Shown in pieces: positions 26,246 through 33,807 of a stretch of DNA of 64,000 bases; position 1 is the stretch's first letter; every line of letters starts with the position of its first letter. This DNA comes from Aquimarina intermedia (GTDB lineage Bacteria > Bacteroidota > Bacteroidia > Flavobacteriales > Flavobacteriaceae). Below the pieces are notes generated by a model. The model did not search any database and was not told the origin of the DNA. It worked only from the letters and a program-made list of their open reading frames with translations. The position numbers and the translations under genes were made by a program. The DNA lies in NCBI RefSeq assembly GCF_008124785.1, contig NZ_VNHU01000008.1, forward strand, positions 88,542-152,541. The letters run 5' to 3'.

Positions 26246-26391
26246 CGCCTTCAAAATAAGAAAGTTTCTTTATCTTATCGTAACAAGCCAAGCTTTTATG
26301 TGTTGAAACTATAAATTAATTAATTCTAAGATTATTTTTATTCATTTTTTAAATAGAATAGAAATCGAAGGAGTTGAGAGAAGCAAAGTAC

Positions 26392-27714
26392 ATGGTCCAA
26401 AAAAAAGTAGCATTTTATACCTTAGGTTGTAAATTGAATTTTTCTGAAACTTCTACCATAGCACGAAGTTTTACTCAGGAGAATTTTGAGCGAGTTGAGT
26501 TTAATGAAATGGCAGATATTTATGTCATTAATACTTGTTCTGTTACCGATAATGCAGATAAACGGTTTAAAACAATTGTAAAACAGGCACAAAAAGTAAA
26601 TCCGGATGCTTTTGTAGCAGCGGTAGGTTGTTATGCACAACTTAAACCAAATGAACTGGCAGCGGTTGATGGTGTTGATTTGGTACTTGGAGCTACCGAA
26701 AAATTTAAGATAACCGATTATATAAATGATTTGTCCAAAAATGATTTTGGAGAAGTGCATTCTTGTGAGATTGAAGAAGCCGATTTTTATGTGGGTAGTT
26801 ATTCAATCGGTGATCGAACTCGTGCGTTTTTAAAAGTTCAGGATGGCTGCGATTATAAGTGTACTTACTGTACCATTCCGTTAGCCAGAGGGATTTCTAG
26901 AAGTGACTCTTTGCAAAATGTACTGCAAAATGCAAAAGAGATCTCAAGTAAAAATATAAAAGAGATTGTTCTTACAGGTGTTAATATCGGGGATTATGGT
27001 AAAGGAGAATTCGGAAATAAAAAGCACGAACATACATTCTTTGAGCTTGTTCAGGCGTTAGATGAAGTTGAGGGCATAGAGCGATTACGTATTTCTTCGA
27101 TTGAGCCTAATTTATTAAAAAATGAGACCATCTCATTTGTGAGTGATTCAAAAGCTTTTGTACCACATTTTCACATTCCGTTACAATCAGGTAGTGATGA
27201 AGTCTTGAAGCTGATGCGTCGTAGGTATTTGACCGATACCTACGTGGATCGTGTTCTCAAAATAAAGGAACAAATGCCAGATGCATGTATTGGTGTTGAC
27301 GTTATAGTTGGTTTTCCCGGAGAAACTGATGATTATTTCTTGGATACATACAATTTTTTATCAAACCTTGATATCTCATACTTACATGTTTTTACCTATT
27401 CTGAACGTGAAAATACTGTTGCTGCAAAAATGGACGGGGTGGTGCCGCTAAATGTTAGAAAAAAACGAAGCAAAATGCTGCGAGGCTTATCAGTCAAGAA
27501 ACGCAGAGCATTTTATGAAAGTCAATTAGGAAGTACGCATACAGTTCTTTTCGAATCCGAAAATAAAGAAGGATATATCCATGGATTTACTGAAAACTAT
27601 GTAAAAGTACGAAAGCCCTGGAATCCAGCCTATATAAACAGCATACATCAAGTGATTCTAAAAGAAATTGATGAGGAGGGTATGGTTCGCTTTGATTTAA
27701 TCTCTGAGAAATAA
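26392..27714 (+). CDS. mtaB: tRNA t6A37 methylthiotransferase MtaB
   Basis: This 440-residue radical-SAM enzyme adds a methylthio group to t6A at position 37 of tRNAs that read ANN codons. The N-terminal MTTase domain (TLGCKLNFSET, INTCSVTDNADKR, AAVGCYAQ) supplies three cysteines for one iron-sulfur cluster. The radical-SAM motif is VQDGCDYKCTYCTIPLARG, CxxxCxxC at about residues 151-158. The C-terminal TRAM domain begins near 375. The ATG at 26392 gives the usual MxxKKVAFYTLGCKLN start; a TTG 18 bases upstream is less likely. It is followed by a terminator. Confidence 0.95.
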   Translation: MVQKKVAFYTLGCKLNFSETSTIARSFTQENFERVEFNEMADIYVINTCSVTDNADKRFKTIVKQAQKVNPDAFVAAVGCYAQLKPNELAAVDGVDLVLGATEKFKITDYINDLSKNDFGEVHSCEIEEADFYVGSYSIGDRTRAFLKVQDGCDYKCTYCTIPLARGISRSDSLQNVLQNAKEISSKNIKEIVLTGVNIGDYGKGEFGNKKHEHTFFELVQALDEVEGIERLRISSIEPNLLKNETISFVSDSKAFVPHFHIPLQSGSDEVLKLMRRRYLTDTYVDRVLKIKEQMPDACIGVDVIVGFPGETDDYFLDTYNFLSNLDISYLHVFTYSERENTVAAKMDGVVPLNVRKKRSKMLRGLSVKKRRAFYESQLGSTHTVLFESENKEGYIHGFTENYVKVRKPWNPAYINSIHQVILKEIDEEGMVRFDLISEK

Positions 27715-27720
27715 GAATAA

Positions 27721-27750
27721 AAAAATCCGTTTTAACAAACGGATTTTTTT
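27721..27750. terminator. Bidirectional terminator between mtaB and GNAT gene
   Basis: The 12-bp stem AAAAATCCGTTT / AAACGGATTTTT with loop TAAC has T-runs on both strands and lies between convergent stop codons. Confidence 0.9.
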
Positions 27751-27755
27751 ATATT

Positions 27756-28067
27756 CTAAATATTGATTCCTACAGGAAGCAAGTCTTTATATTTGCGTCT
27801 GTTCTTTCTCATAAAATTAGCGATCGTTGGACTCGTTGGCACTAATCGGATGTTACGATCTTCTATAATCTTGAAGACAGCGATGATAAATTCTTCGTCA
27901 TAACCTTTTTCTGCTAGTTCATCGCTCATCACAAGTTTTGTTAGAAAAATTTTACGCTCCTGTTGAGAATACTCAATTTTAGCCTTTTGACCTTCGATAG
28001 TAGTTTCGAATTGTCTTAGAAATTCATTGTCAATAACTTCTAATTCAACCCCGCTCATGTGTTCCAT
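27756..28067 (-). CDS. Small GNAT-like N-acetyltransferase-related protein
   Basis: This 103-residue protein has sequence reminiscent of the short GNAT-like acetyltransferases: VIDNEFLRQFETTIEGQKAKIEYSQQERKIFLTKLVM (beta strands around the substrate side), then DELAEKGYDEEFIIAVFKIIEDRNIRLVPTSPTIANFMRKN with the helix and the late strand-Y/F-M segment. The likely true start is either the first ATG or the one three codons later (28058). It lies opposite and divergent to the alpha/beta hydrolase gene. Function beyond the fold is unknown. Confidence 0.7.
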   Translation of the reverse strand: MEHMSGVELEVIDNEFLRQFETTIEGQKAKIEYSQQERKIFLTKLVMSDELAEKGYDEEFIIAVFKIIEDRNIRLVPTSPTIANFMRKNRRKYKDLLPVGINI

Positions 28068-28357
28068 ATTTAAAAAATTAAATCCAATTTAATACGTTGC
28101 ATAATACTATAGACAACTGTTTGCGATCGATAGCAATCAAAAGTATCGAGTCTTAAATAGAAATTTACTATTTAAAGCATAGCTCAAGGCTATGTTTTAA
28201 GACTATTTAAGTTTTGGTTCCGACGGTTAGAAATGTTTTCCCTTTACAATAATTTAAACCCATGTTTCCTTTTTTCTCACATGAGAAAACTATAATTTTG
28301 ATACGCAAAGATAAGAAAATAAGAGCCTTAATCATACAATCCATTGTTAAAAAACCT
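28068..28357. other. Divergent intergenic region with a foldable element
   Basis: This 290-base gap lies between the GNAT gene (minus) and the alpha/beta hydrolase gene (plus). It contains the inverted-repeat cluster at 28149-28211. A TATCTTTG box reads on the minus strand at 28306-28313 and could start a leader of about 230 bases for the GNAT gene that would include the element. Confidence 0.5.
28149..28211. other. Structured element with mutually exclusive pairings
   Basis: AGTCTTAAA (28149-28157) pairs with TTTAAGACT (28196-28204). Inside this stem lie AAATAG / CTATTT around 28155-28173 and AGCATAGC (28176-28183) / GCTATGTT (28189-28196). CTTAAATAG (28152-28160) can alternatively pair with CTATTTAAG (28203-28211). 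This is like a three-way junction or a two-state leader; the transcribed strand is not known. Confidence 0.45.
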
Positions 28358-29020
28358 ATGCAACAACTAGTTGAACACATTTACTTTGTTCCGGGAATGG
28401 CAGCAGATGTTTCCATTTTTGAATACATCCAACTTCCCACAAGTGATTATAAAACCTATACAATTCCCTGGAAACTGCCAGAACCAAGTGAATCAATAGT
28501 CGATTACGCCAGGCGGATGTGTGAAGATGTAAATCATGATAATTGCGTGTTAATCGGAGTATCCTTTGGCGGTGTGATTGTTCAGGAAATGGCTAAAATT
28601 AGAAGCTTCAAAAAAGTTATAATCATATCAAGTGTAAAGAGTAAATATGAGTTGCCCAAACGTATGAAGCTGGCCAGGAAGACAAAAGCCTACAAATTAT
28701 TGCCTACGACCTTAATTTCAAAGATTGATAATTGGGAAAAACTGGCGTTTGGCGATTTTGCAAAGAAGCGAGCAGTTATGTATCAAAAATATTTATCTAT
28801 CAAAGATAAAAGCTACCTGGACTGGGCTATTGAGAAGATGGTTTGCTGGGATCAAGAAGTGCCTCCTGCTAATTTGATACACATACATGGAGATAAGGAT
28901 ATTGTGTTTCCGATAGTAAATATAAAAAACAGAATTTGTGTTCCCGGAGGTACCCATGTTATGATTGTAAACCGCGCAAGATGGTTTAATAAACACCTTC
29001 CTGAAATAATTAAGAAATAA
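28358..29020 (+). CDS. Alpha/beta-fold hydrolase
   Basis: This protein of about 220 residues has the nucleophile elbow VLIGVSFGGVIVQEM (G-V-S-F-G, Ser near residue 72), an early HIYFVPGMAADVSIFEY segment that shapes the oxyanion hole, and near the end HIHGDKDIVFPI with the acid Asp and GGTHVMIVNRA with the catalytic His. The complete Ser-Asp-His triad points to an active esterase- or lipase-like enzyme. The ATG at 28358 gives the usual N-terminus; the frame is open to an ATG at 28262 but the extra 32 residues do not look like part of the fold. The substrate is unknown. Confidence 0.82.
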   Translation: MQQLVEHIYFVPGMAADVSIFEYIQLPTSDYKTYTIPWKLPEPSESIVDYARRMCEDVNHDNCVLIGVSFGGVIVQEMAKIRSFKKVIIISSVKSKYELPKRMKLARKTKAYKLLPTTLISKIDNWEKLAFGDFAKKRAVMYQKYLSIKDKSYLDWAIEKMVCWDQEVPPANLIHIHGDKDIVFPIVNIKNRICVPGGTHVMIVNRARWFNKHLPEIIKK

Positions 29021-29088
29021 TACATGGATTTACGCTGATTTCCCTTATATTAGGAGCGTTAGAGTAACCTGAATAAAACCTACGGATA

Positions 29089-30036
29089 ATGAAGAGGATA
29101 AAGAGAATTTTAGTATGTCTTGGGGTAGTTTTTACTGCCGGAGTATTAATCAATGCTACACAAGAGGAACCCCAAAAGCCTGTAGAACAACAACAGCTTG
29201 AAAAAAAATTAATTAACGACTATAATGTGTACGCCATACCGATGCCTAACAATTTGAATTTTGCAGGAGAGTTGGTGCCTATAGAAAATCCGGACATTAG
29301 AGAACGAATGGATAGGGAATTACTGGTTAATACCTATTGGCAATCAAATGGACTGCTTCTTTTCAAGCGAGCAAATAAATACTTCCCATTAATAGAGCCT
29401 ATTTTGGAAAAATATGGTATTCCGGATGATTTTAAATATCTCGCGGTTATCGAAAGTGGCTTGACACAAGCTGTATCTCCAGCAAATGCTAAAGGTTTTT
29501 GGCAATTATTGAGTGCTACAGGTAAAGAATTAGGGTTGGAAGTTAATAGTAATGTTGACGAGCGCTACCATATTGAAAAAAGTACTGAAGCAGCGTGTAA
29601 GTATATCTTAGCTGCCAAAGAACGATTTGGTAATTGGACTCTAGCAGCTGCAGCTTATAATGCCGGTAACTACGGTATCGATAAACAATTACAACGTCAA
29701 AATGTAGCAAATTACTATGATATATTATTAGGAGAAGAAACCGGCAGATATGTTTTTAGAATTGTTGCGCTTAAAGAAATACTAAGTAATCCTGCTAAGT
29801 ATGGCTTTAATTTTTCTGAGAAAGACCTATATGATAAAATACCCACATTTACAGTGAAGGTTGATACGGCAGTAACTAATTTTACACAGTTTGCTGAAAA
29901 ATTTGAAATCAATTATAAGATTTTAAAATTACATAACCCTTGGTTACGAGAGACACATTTGAATAATGCTTCACGTAAGGAATATCTAATCAAAATTCCT
30001 GAAAAAGGAGTTTACAAAACAATTGTAGGTCAATAA
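29089..30036 (+). CDS. Membrane-bound or secreted lytic transglycosylase (MltD-like)
   Basis: This 315-residue protein has an N-terminal signal segment (about residues 5-23) and a lysozyme-like SLT domain: YLAVIESGLTQAVSPANAKGFWQLLSATG with the catalytic Glu122, and AAAAYNAGNYGIDKQL near 187-202. It should cut peptidoglycan between MurNAc and GlcNAc with formation of the anhydro product. A diverged tail after about 255 (FTQFAEKFEINYKILKLHNPWL) resembles a LysM-type module, but I do not see a clean LysM repeat. It starts a compact plus-strand run with the cardiolipin synthase gene 8 bases downstream. Confidence 0.9.
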   Translation: MKRIKRILVCLGVVFTAGVLINATQEEPQKPVEQQQLEKKLINDYNVYAIPMPNNLNFAGELVPIENPDIRERMDRELLVNTYWQSNGLLLFKRANKYFPLIEPILEKYGIPDDFKYLAVIESGLTQAVSPANAKGFWQLLSATGKELGLEVNSNVDERYHIEKSTEAACKYILAAKERFGNWTLAAAAYNAGNYGIDKQLQRQNVANYYDILLGEETGRYVFRIVALKEILSNPAKYGFNFSEKDLYDKIPTFTVKVDTAVTNFTQFAEKFEINYKILKLHNPWLRETHLNNASRKEYLIKIPEKGVYKTIVGQ

Positions 30037-30044
30037 GTAGTAGT

Positions 30045-31505
30045 ATGTTTGATTGGGTACTCGCTAATATTTGGACACTTCTTTTTGTACTCAATTATAT
30101 TGTAGCACTTTCTGTGATGGGATTTTTATTAATGCATAATAAAAATCCACATACCACAATGTCTTATATCTTGGCATTGGTAGTTTTGCCTTTTGTTGGC
30201 ATTATAATCTACTTATTTTTTGGTCAGGAGTATAGAAAAACCAAAATCTTTAGAAGAAAACATGTTTTTGATAATGCTAAGATTAAAAAGTGGGAAAAAG
30301 AGTTGCTGCTTGATGAAGAGGAATTAGAATACTACGAGGATAAGTTTCTGGATCATAAAGTTCGTCTGGTTCGACTCATCCAAAAAAATGAAAACTCACC
30401 ATTAACCTTTAAAAATGAGGTGAGTGTTATAATTAATGGTGAGAACAAGTTTGAATCTCTATTTGCAGATCTTAAAAAAGCACAACGTCATATACACGTA
30501 GAATACTATATTATTCGTAATGATACTATTGGTAATAGGTTAATTAATATTCTTTGTGATAAGGCTGAAGCAGGTATTGATGTACGTGTGAGTTATGATT
30601 ATGTGGGTAGTGAATTACCTTCTAAGCTAATTAAAAAAATGCGCAAATGTGGAATTTCCATACAGCCCTTTATGCCGGTATGGTTTCCTAATCTAACCCG
30701 TAAATTGAATTATAGAGATCATCGCAAAATTGTCGTGATCGATGGGGTAATTGGCTATGTTGGTGGAGTAAATGTTTCTGATACGTATGTCAATGGGTTA
30801 AATGATACGTACTGGAGAGATACACATTTGAAAATTGAAGGGCACGCCGTTAAATCTCTGCAGAGTCAATTTCTGCTGAATTGGGATTTTGTTTGTGGTG
30901 AAGATGAAAGTATCGAAATTAATGACTCTATTTTTCCTAAAGTCACTCAAAAAGGTAAAGTACCTGTTCAGATAGCCGCAAGTGGCCCGGATACAGATTG
31001 GGCGAATATTATGGAGGCTATTTTTACCGCCGTAAATACTGCAGAGGAGTATGTGTATATTACTACGCCATACTTTATTCCTAATGAACCTATATTAACA
31101 GCTTTAAAAGCCGCATCAAGAAGCGGTATTGATGTTAGGATAATGATTCCTGATATCGGTGATTCGTGGGCGGCCAAATACGCTAGTAATTCCTATCTGG
31201 AGGGTTTACTCGAATCAGATGTAAGAGTTTTTCGCTATTGTAAAGGGATGCTGCATGCAAAGACCATTGTCATTGATGACTCTTTTGCTACCGTAGGAAC
31301 TTCTAATATGGACTATAGAAGTTTTAATATTAATTTTGAAATTAACGCTCTTATATACGATAATGTAACCACACAGAAATTATTGTCCATATATAAAGAC
31401 GATCTTAAGGAATGTAAAGAAATTAGCCTGGATGATTGGAGAAACAGGCCTTTTGGAGATAAACTAAAAGAATCATTTTGTCGTTTGTGGGCACCGTTAT
31501 TATAA
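30045..31505 (+). CDS. cls: Cardiolipin synthase
   Basis: This 486-residue phospholipase-D-family enzyme should join two phosphatidylglycerols to give cardiolipin and glycerol. Two N-terminal membrane helices (about 7-29 and 40-60) are followed by two HKD active sites: HRKIVVID with His226, Lys228 and Asp233, and HAKTIVID with His404, Lys406 and Asp411. All catalytic residues are present. It overlaps the operon of the lytic transglycosylase upstream and is followed after 5 bases by a TSUP permease gene. Confidence 0.95.
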   Translation: MFDWVLANIWTLLFVLNYIVALSVMGFLLMHNKNPHTTMSYILALVVLPFVGIIIYLFFGQEYRKTKIFRRKHVFDNAKIKKWEKELLLDEEELEYYEDKFLDHKVRLVRLIQKNENSPLTFKNEVSVIINGENKFESLFADLKKAQRHIHVEYYIIRNDTIGNRLINILCDKAEAGIDVRVSYDYVGSELPSKLIKKMRKCGISIQPFMPVWFPNLTRKLNYRDHRKIVVIDGVIGYVGGVNVSDTYVNGLNDTYWRDTHLKIEGHAVKSLQSQFLLNWDFVCGEDESIEINDSIFPKVTQKGKVPVQIAASGPDTDWANIMEAIFTAVNTAEEYVYITTPYFIPNEPILTALKAASRSGIDVRIMIPDIGDSWAAKYASNSYLEGLLESDVRVFRYCKGMLHAKTIVIDDSFATVGTSNMDYRSFNINFEINALIYDNVTTQKLLSIYKDDLKECKEISLDDWRNRPFGDKLKESFCRLWAPLL

Positions 31506-31510
31506 TTCTT

Positions 31511-31879
31511 ATGAGTTCTACAGTAGTACTATATTTAATTGCAATCGGTTTATTGGCTGGGTTTTTAAGTGGAACGCTAGGTATTGGGGGGAGTATCGTG
31601 ATGATTCCGTTATTGATCCTGTTTGTTGGTTTTTCTCAGCATGAAGCACAAGGAACAAGTTTAGCAGTATTATCTGTCCCGGTAACAATATTAGCGGCGT
31701 ATACCTATTACAAAGAAGGTTTCGTGAATTGGAAATACGCTATGGTAATTGCATTAACCTTTGTCATAGGTGGATACCTGGGGAGCAAATTGGCAATATC
31801 AATAAATCAACTGTTATTGAAAAAGATTTTTGGAGGTATTCTTCTGTTAGTATCCCTAAAAATGATTTTTAACAAATAA
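31511..31879 (+). CDS. TSUP-family (TauE/SafE) membrane permease, short form
   Basis: This 122-residue membrane protein has the family motif GLLAGFLSGTLGIGGSIVMIP (about 11-31) and a total of four hydrophobic segments, about half the length of a full TauE/SafE permease, so it probably dimerises as other half-length members do. The ATG at 31511 is chosen because it lies just past the cls stop; an earlier ATG at 31478 would overlap cls. Substrate, perhaps sulfite or another small sulfur-containing anion, is not determined by sequence. Confidence 0.85.
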   Translation: MSSTVVLYLIAIGLLAGFLSGTLGIGGSIVMIPLLILFVGFSQHEAQGTSLAVLSVPVTILAAYTYYKEGFVNWKYAMVIALTFVIGGYLGSKLAISINQLLLKKIFGGILLLVSLKMIFNK

Positions 31880-31913
31880 AGGTGGAAATTATAATTTTAA
31901 TAATTTCCACCTT
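31879..31913. terminator. Hairpin at convergent gene ends
   Basis: The 13-bp stem AAGGTGGAAATTA / TAATTTCCACCTT begins at the TSUP stop codon and overlaps the last codons of the opposite gene. The T-run is weak in both directions, so terminator function is likely but not certain. Confidence 0.5.
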
Positions 31914-32703
31914 CTTCTTCTTCTTCTTCTTCTTCTTCTTCTTCTTCTTCTTCTTCTTCAGGATCTGAAAAGTCGTCTTCGTCGTATAATTCTAAACCGT
32001 CATCAGGTTTGTCGATAGCAGGGTTTTCTGAATTTTTATCCAAATCTGCCATTAGTAACGATACTCCTTTGGATAGGGAATTAAAATGAATGTTATATGA
32101 ATTGCTTAAAGTTTCGCTTGAATGATGCGTAACTATCTTACGTATGTCAAGCATCTTCTTTTCCGAATTCATGAAGTACATCATAGGAAAACCAAGTGAA
32201 TGCTTCAACTTATTAATTATAGCCCCGTCTTGGTTTGTTCTTTCATCTACGTAGACTAAGTGTATGTTTGGACTGTAATCTTTCATTACATCCTTAAGAT
32301 CCTCAACATTATCCCAAAACAATACGATAAAATCTATTTGATCGTGAAAACGATCCGCGAGGTCATTTAAAGCTGGAATTTCTCCTGCGCCGGGAACACA
32401 CCAAGTCGCATAGGTAATAAGGAATATAGGTTTTTCATACTCCTCAAAATAAATAGGATCTCCTTTTATTGGGTTCACATTAAAGTTGTCCAAATAGGTG
32501 CCAACAAGATGAAAATTAACTAAAGAATCAAATAAAAAAGTAGCTCGCTCTAAGTCCTGTTCTTCATAAGCAACATCAATTTTTTGGTTGTACTTTACAA
32601 TATGGGCAGAGATCGCAGTAGAAAAAGGAACCCTTCTTTCTTCTTGAGCGCTACCGGTCAAATATCCAAAAAATATAATGCTAAGGAGTAATACGTTCTT
32701 CAT
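31897..32703 (-). CDS. Thioredoxin-fold (TlpA-like) protein with poly-glutamate tail
   Basis: This 268-residue protein has a signal peptide (residues 1-19) and a TlpA/AhpC-type thioredoxin fold (about 70-195): FLITYATWCVPGAGEIPALNDLA carries WCVPG where redox members have WCxxC. The second cysteine is missing, so disulfide exchange is unlikely. The C-terminal 40 residues are acidic and end in 16 consecutive Glu, all coded by GAA, followed by GGNY. The tract is a (GAA)16 microsatellite at 31912-31959 that could change length in steps of one residue without loss of frame. Function is unknown; calcium or cation binding by the tail is conceivable. Confidence 0.8.
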   Translation of the reverse strand: MKNVLLLSIIFFGYLTGSAQEERRVPFSTAISAHIVKYNQKIDVAYEEQDLERATFLFDSLVNFHLVGTYLDNFNVNPIKGDPIYFEEYEKPIFLITYATWCVPGAGEIPALNDLADRFHDQIDFIVLFWDNVEDLKDVMKDYSPNIHLVYVDERTNQDGAIINKLKHSLGFPMMYFMNSEKKMLDIRKIVTHHSSETLSNSYNIHFNSLSKGVSLLMADLDKNSENPAIDKPDDGLELYDEDDFSDPEEEEEEEEEEEEEEEEGGNY

Positions 32704-32862
32704 TGTTAATTGATTACAAAAGCTAATGTACTATAAAGGCACCATATAAACTTATAATTCTAGAAAAAACTTGTTGTCTGTATGGGAAAACCATTTAAAT
32801 TATAAAGATCTATATAATCTTATCAGGCTTTAATAACGCTAGAATAAGATCAATTAGTATAC

Positions 32863-33378
32863 CTAGATTTTTTTCATTTGCTGCTTCATCATATTAATTT
32901 GATCTTTCAGCATATTATGCTTATCCAATTTTTTAGCCTCTGTAAGTAAAATTTGTGCCTCGCGTTTACGGCGTTTTGTCATTGCGATTCCGGCTAAATT
33001 TAACTTAGCAACTGCTAGATCCTGATCCATGGATAACCCTAACTTTATTGCTTTTTTGAGATATTTTTCTGCTTTAGAGATGTTTGTTTGTGATAACATA
33101 ATTCCCAAGAGGTAATTATAATACCCTTGTTGCTTAGTGGTAAGTGCTGTTTCCGGATTTTTGATTTTGTCGAGCCATGCTTTAGCACCTTCAAAATCCT
33201 GTTTTCTTAATTTTAGAAAAGCGAGGAGAATAAATTCATTTTTGAAATATAAAAAGATAAATATTGAAGATAACAAAATCAACATAATACCATTTCCTAT
33301 AGATCCTTCGATGATCTGCCAAATTCCTGACCCTATGATAAGAGCCGCTATAAATAATTTTATATTTTTGTTGTACAT
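32863..33378 (-). CDS. Small membrane protein with TPR-like helical region
   Basis: This 171-residue protein has two N-terminal membrane helices (about residues 7-22 and 27-55) of the DUF2892 kind, then a helical region with TPR character: QQGYYNYLLGIMLSQTNISKAEKYLKKAIKLG and DLAVAKLNLAGIAMTKRRKREAQILLTEAKKL. The first helices place the repeats on the cytoplasmic side if the positive-inside rule holds. It stands alone on the minus strand. The function is unknown. Confidence 0.75.
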   Translation of the reverse strand: MYNKNIKLFIAALIIGSGIWQIIEGSIGNGIMLILLSSIFIFLYFKNEFILLAFLKLRKQDFEGAKAWLDKIKNPETALTTKQQGYYNYLLGIMLSQTNISKAEKYLKKAIKLGLSMDQDLAVAKLNLAGIAMTKRRKREAQILLTEAKKLDKHNMLKDQINMMKQQMKKI

Positions 33379-33445
33379 AAAATGTGTGATTTTTTAATAG
33401 CGGCAAAGGTAAGAAAAACAAATAAAAATATTTTGATATTTAGGT

Positions 33446-33475
33446 TTGTGAAAGTAAAAACTCTTTGTATATTTG
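33446..33475 (+). promoter_or_regulatory. rpmH promoter
   Basis: TTG at 33446-33448, 19 bases, TATATTTG at 33468-33475, a full consensus match. The leader to the L34 start is about 70 bases. Confidence 0.75.
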
Positions 33476-33550
33476 CCCGCAGTTTTGGGGACATAGCCAG
33501 AGCATAACGTAAATAGATATTTCACGAAGATTTATAAAGATAGATAGCAA

Positions 33551-33709
33551 ATGAAAAGAACGTTTCAACCATCGAAGAGAAAAAGAAAAAACAAACACGG
33601 TTTTAGAGAGCGCATGGCCAGTGTCAATGGAAGAAAAGTCTTGGCTCGTAGACGAGCTAAGGGAAGAAAGAAGCTGTCTGTTTCATCTGAGTTAAGACAT
33701 AAGCACTAA
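33551..33709 (+). CDS. rpmH: 50S ribosomal protein L34
   Basis: A 52-residue frame begins [20 protein letters not shown] and continues [20 protein letters not shown], the unmistakable L34 sequence, ending in HKH. It is highly basic as expected. In many bacteria rpmH lies beside rnpA and dnaA; here it is followed by its own terminator and then carB, so the usual neighbours are absent. The promoter and terminator make it a single-gene unit. Confidence 0.97.
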   Translation: MKRTFQPSKRKRKNKHGFRERMASVNGRKVLARRRAKGRKKLSVSSELRHKH

Positions 33710-33733
33710 TGGTTTTAGTGTATTAAACATATT

Positions 33734-33767
33734 AAAGGTGTTACTGTATAGGTAACGCCTTTTTTTA
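33734..33767 (+). terminator. rpmH terminator
   Basis: The stem AAAGGTGTTAC / GTAACGCCTTT (one G-T pair) is followed by a T-run to 33767. Confidence 0.88.
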
Positions 33768-33807
33768 TATCTAATCGACAAATTTATTCAACTGCAATTT
33801 TTAGTAC

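Noticed and set aside
28262..28357. N-terminal extension of the alpha/beta hydrolase from the ATG at 28262
   Set aside because: The extra 32 residues do not resemble the fold, and the ATG at 28358 gives the usual family start.
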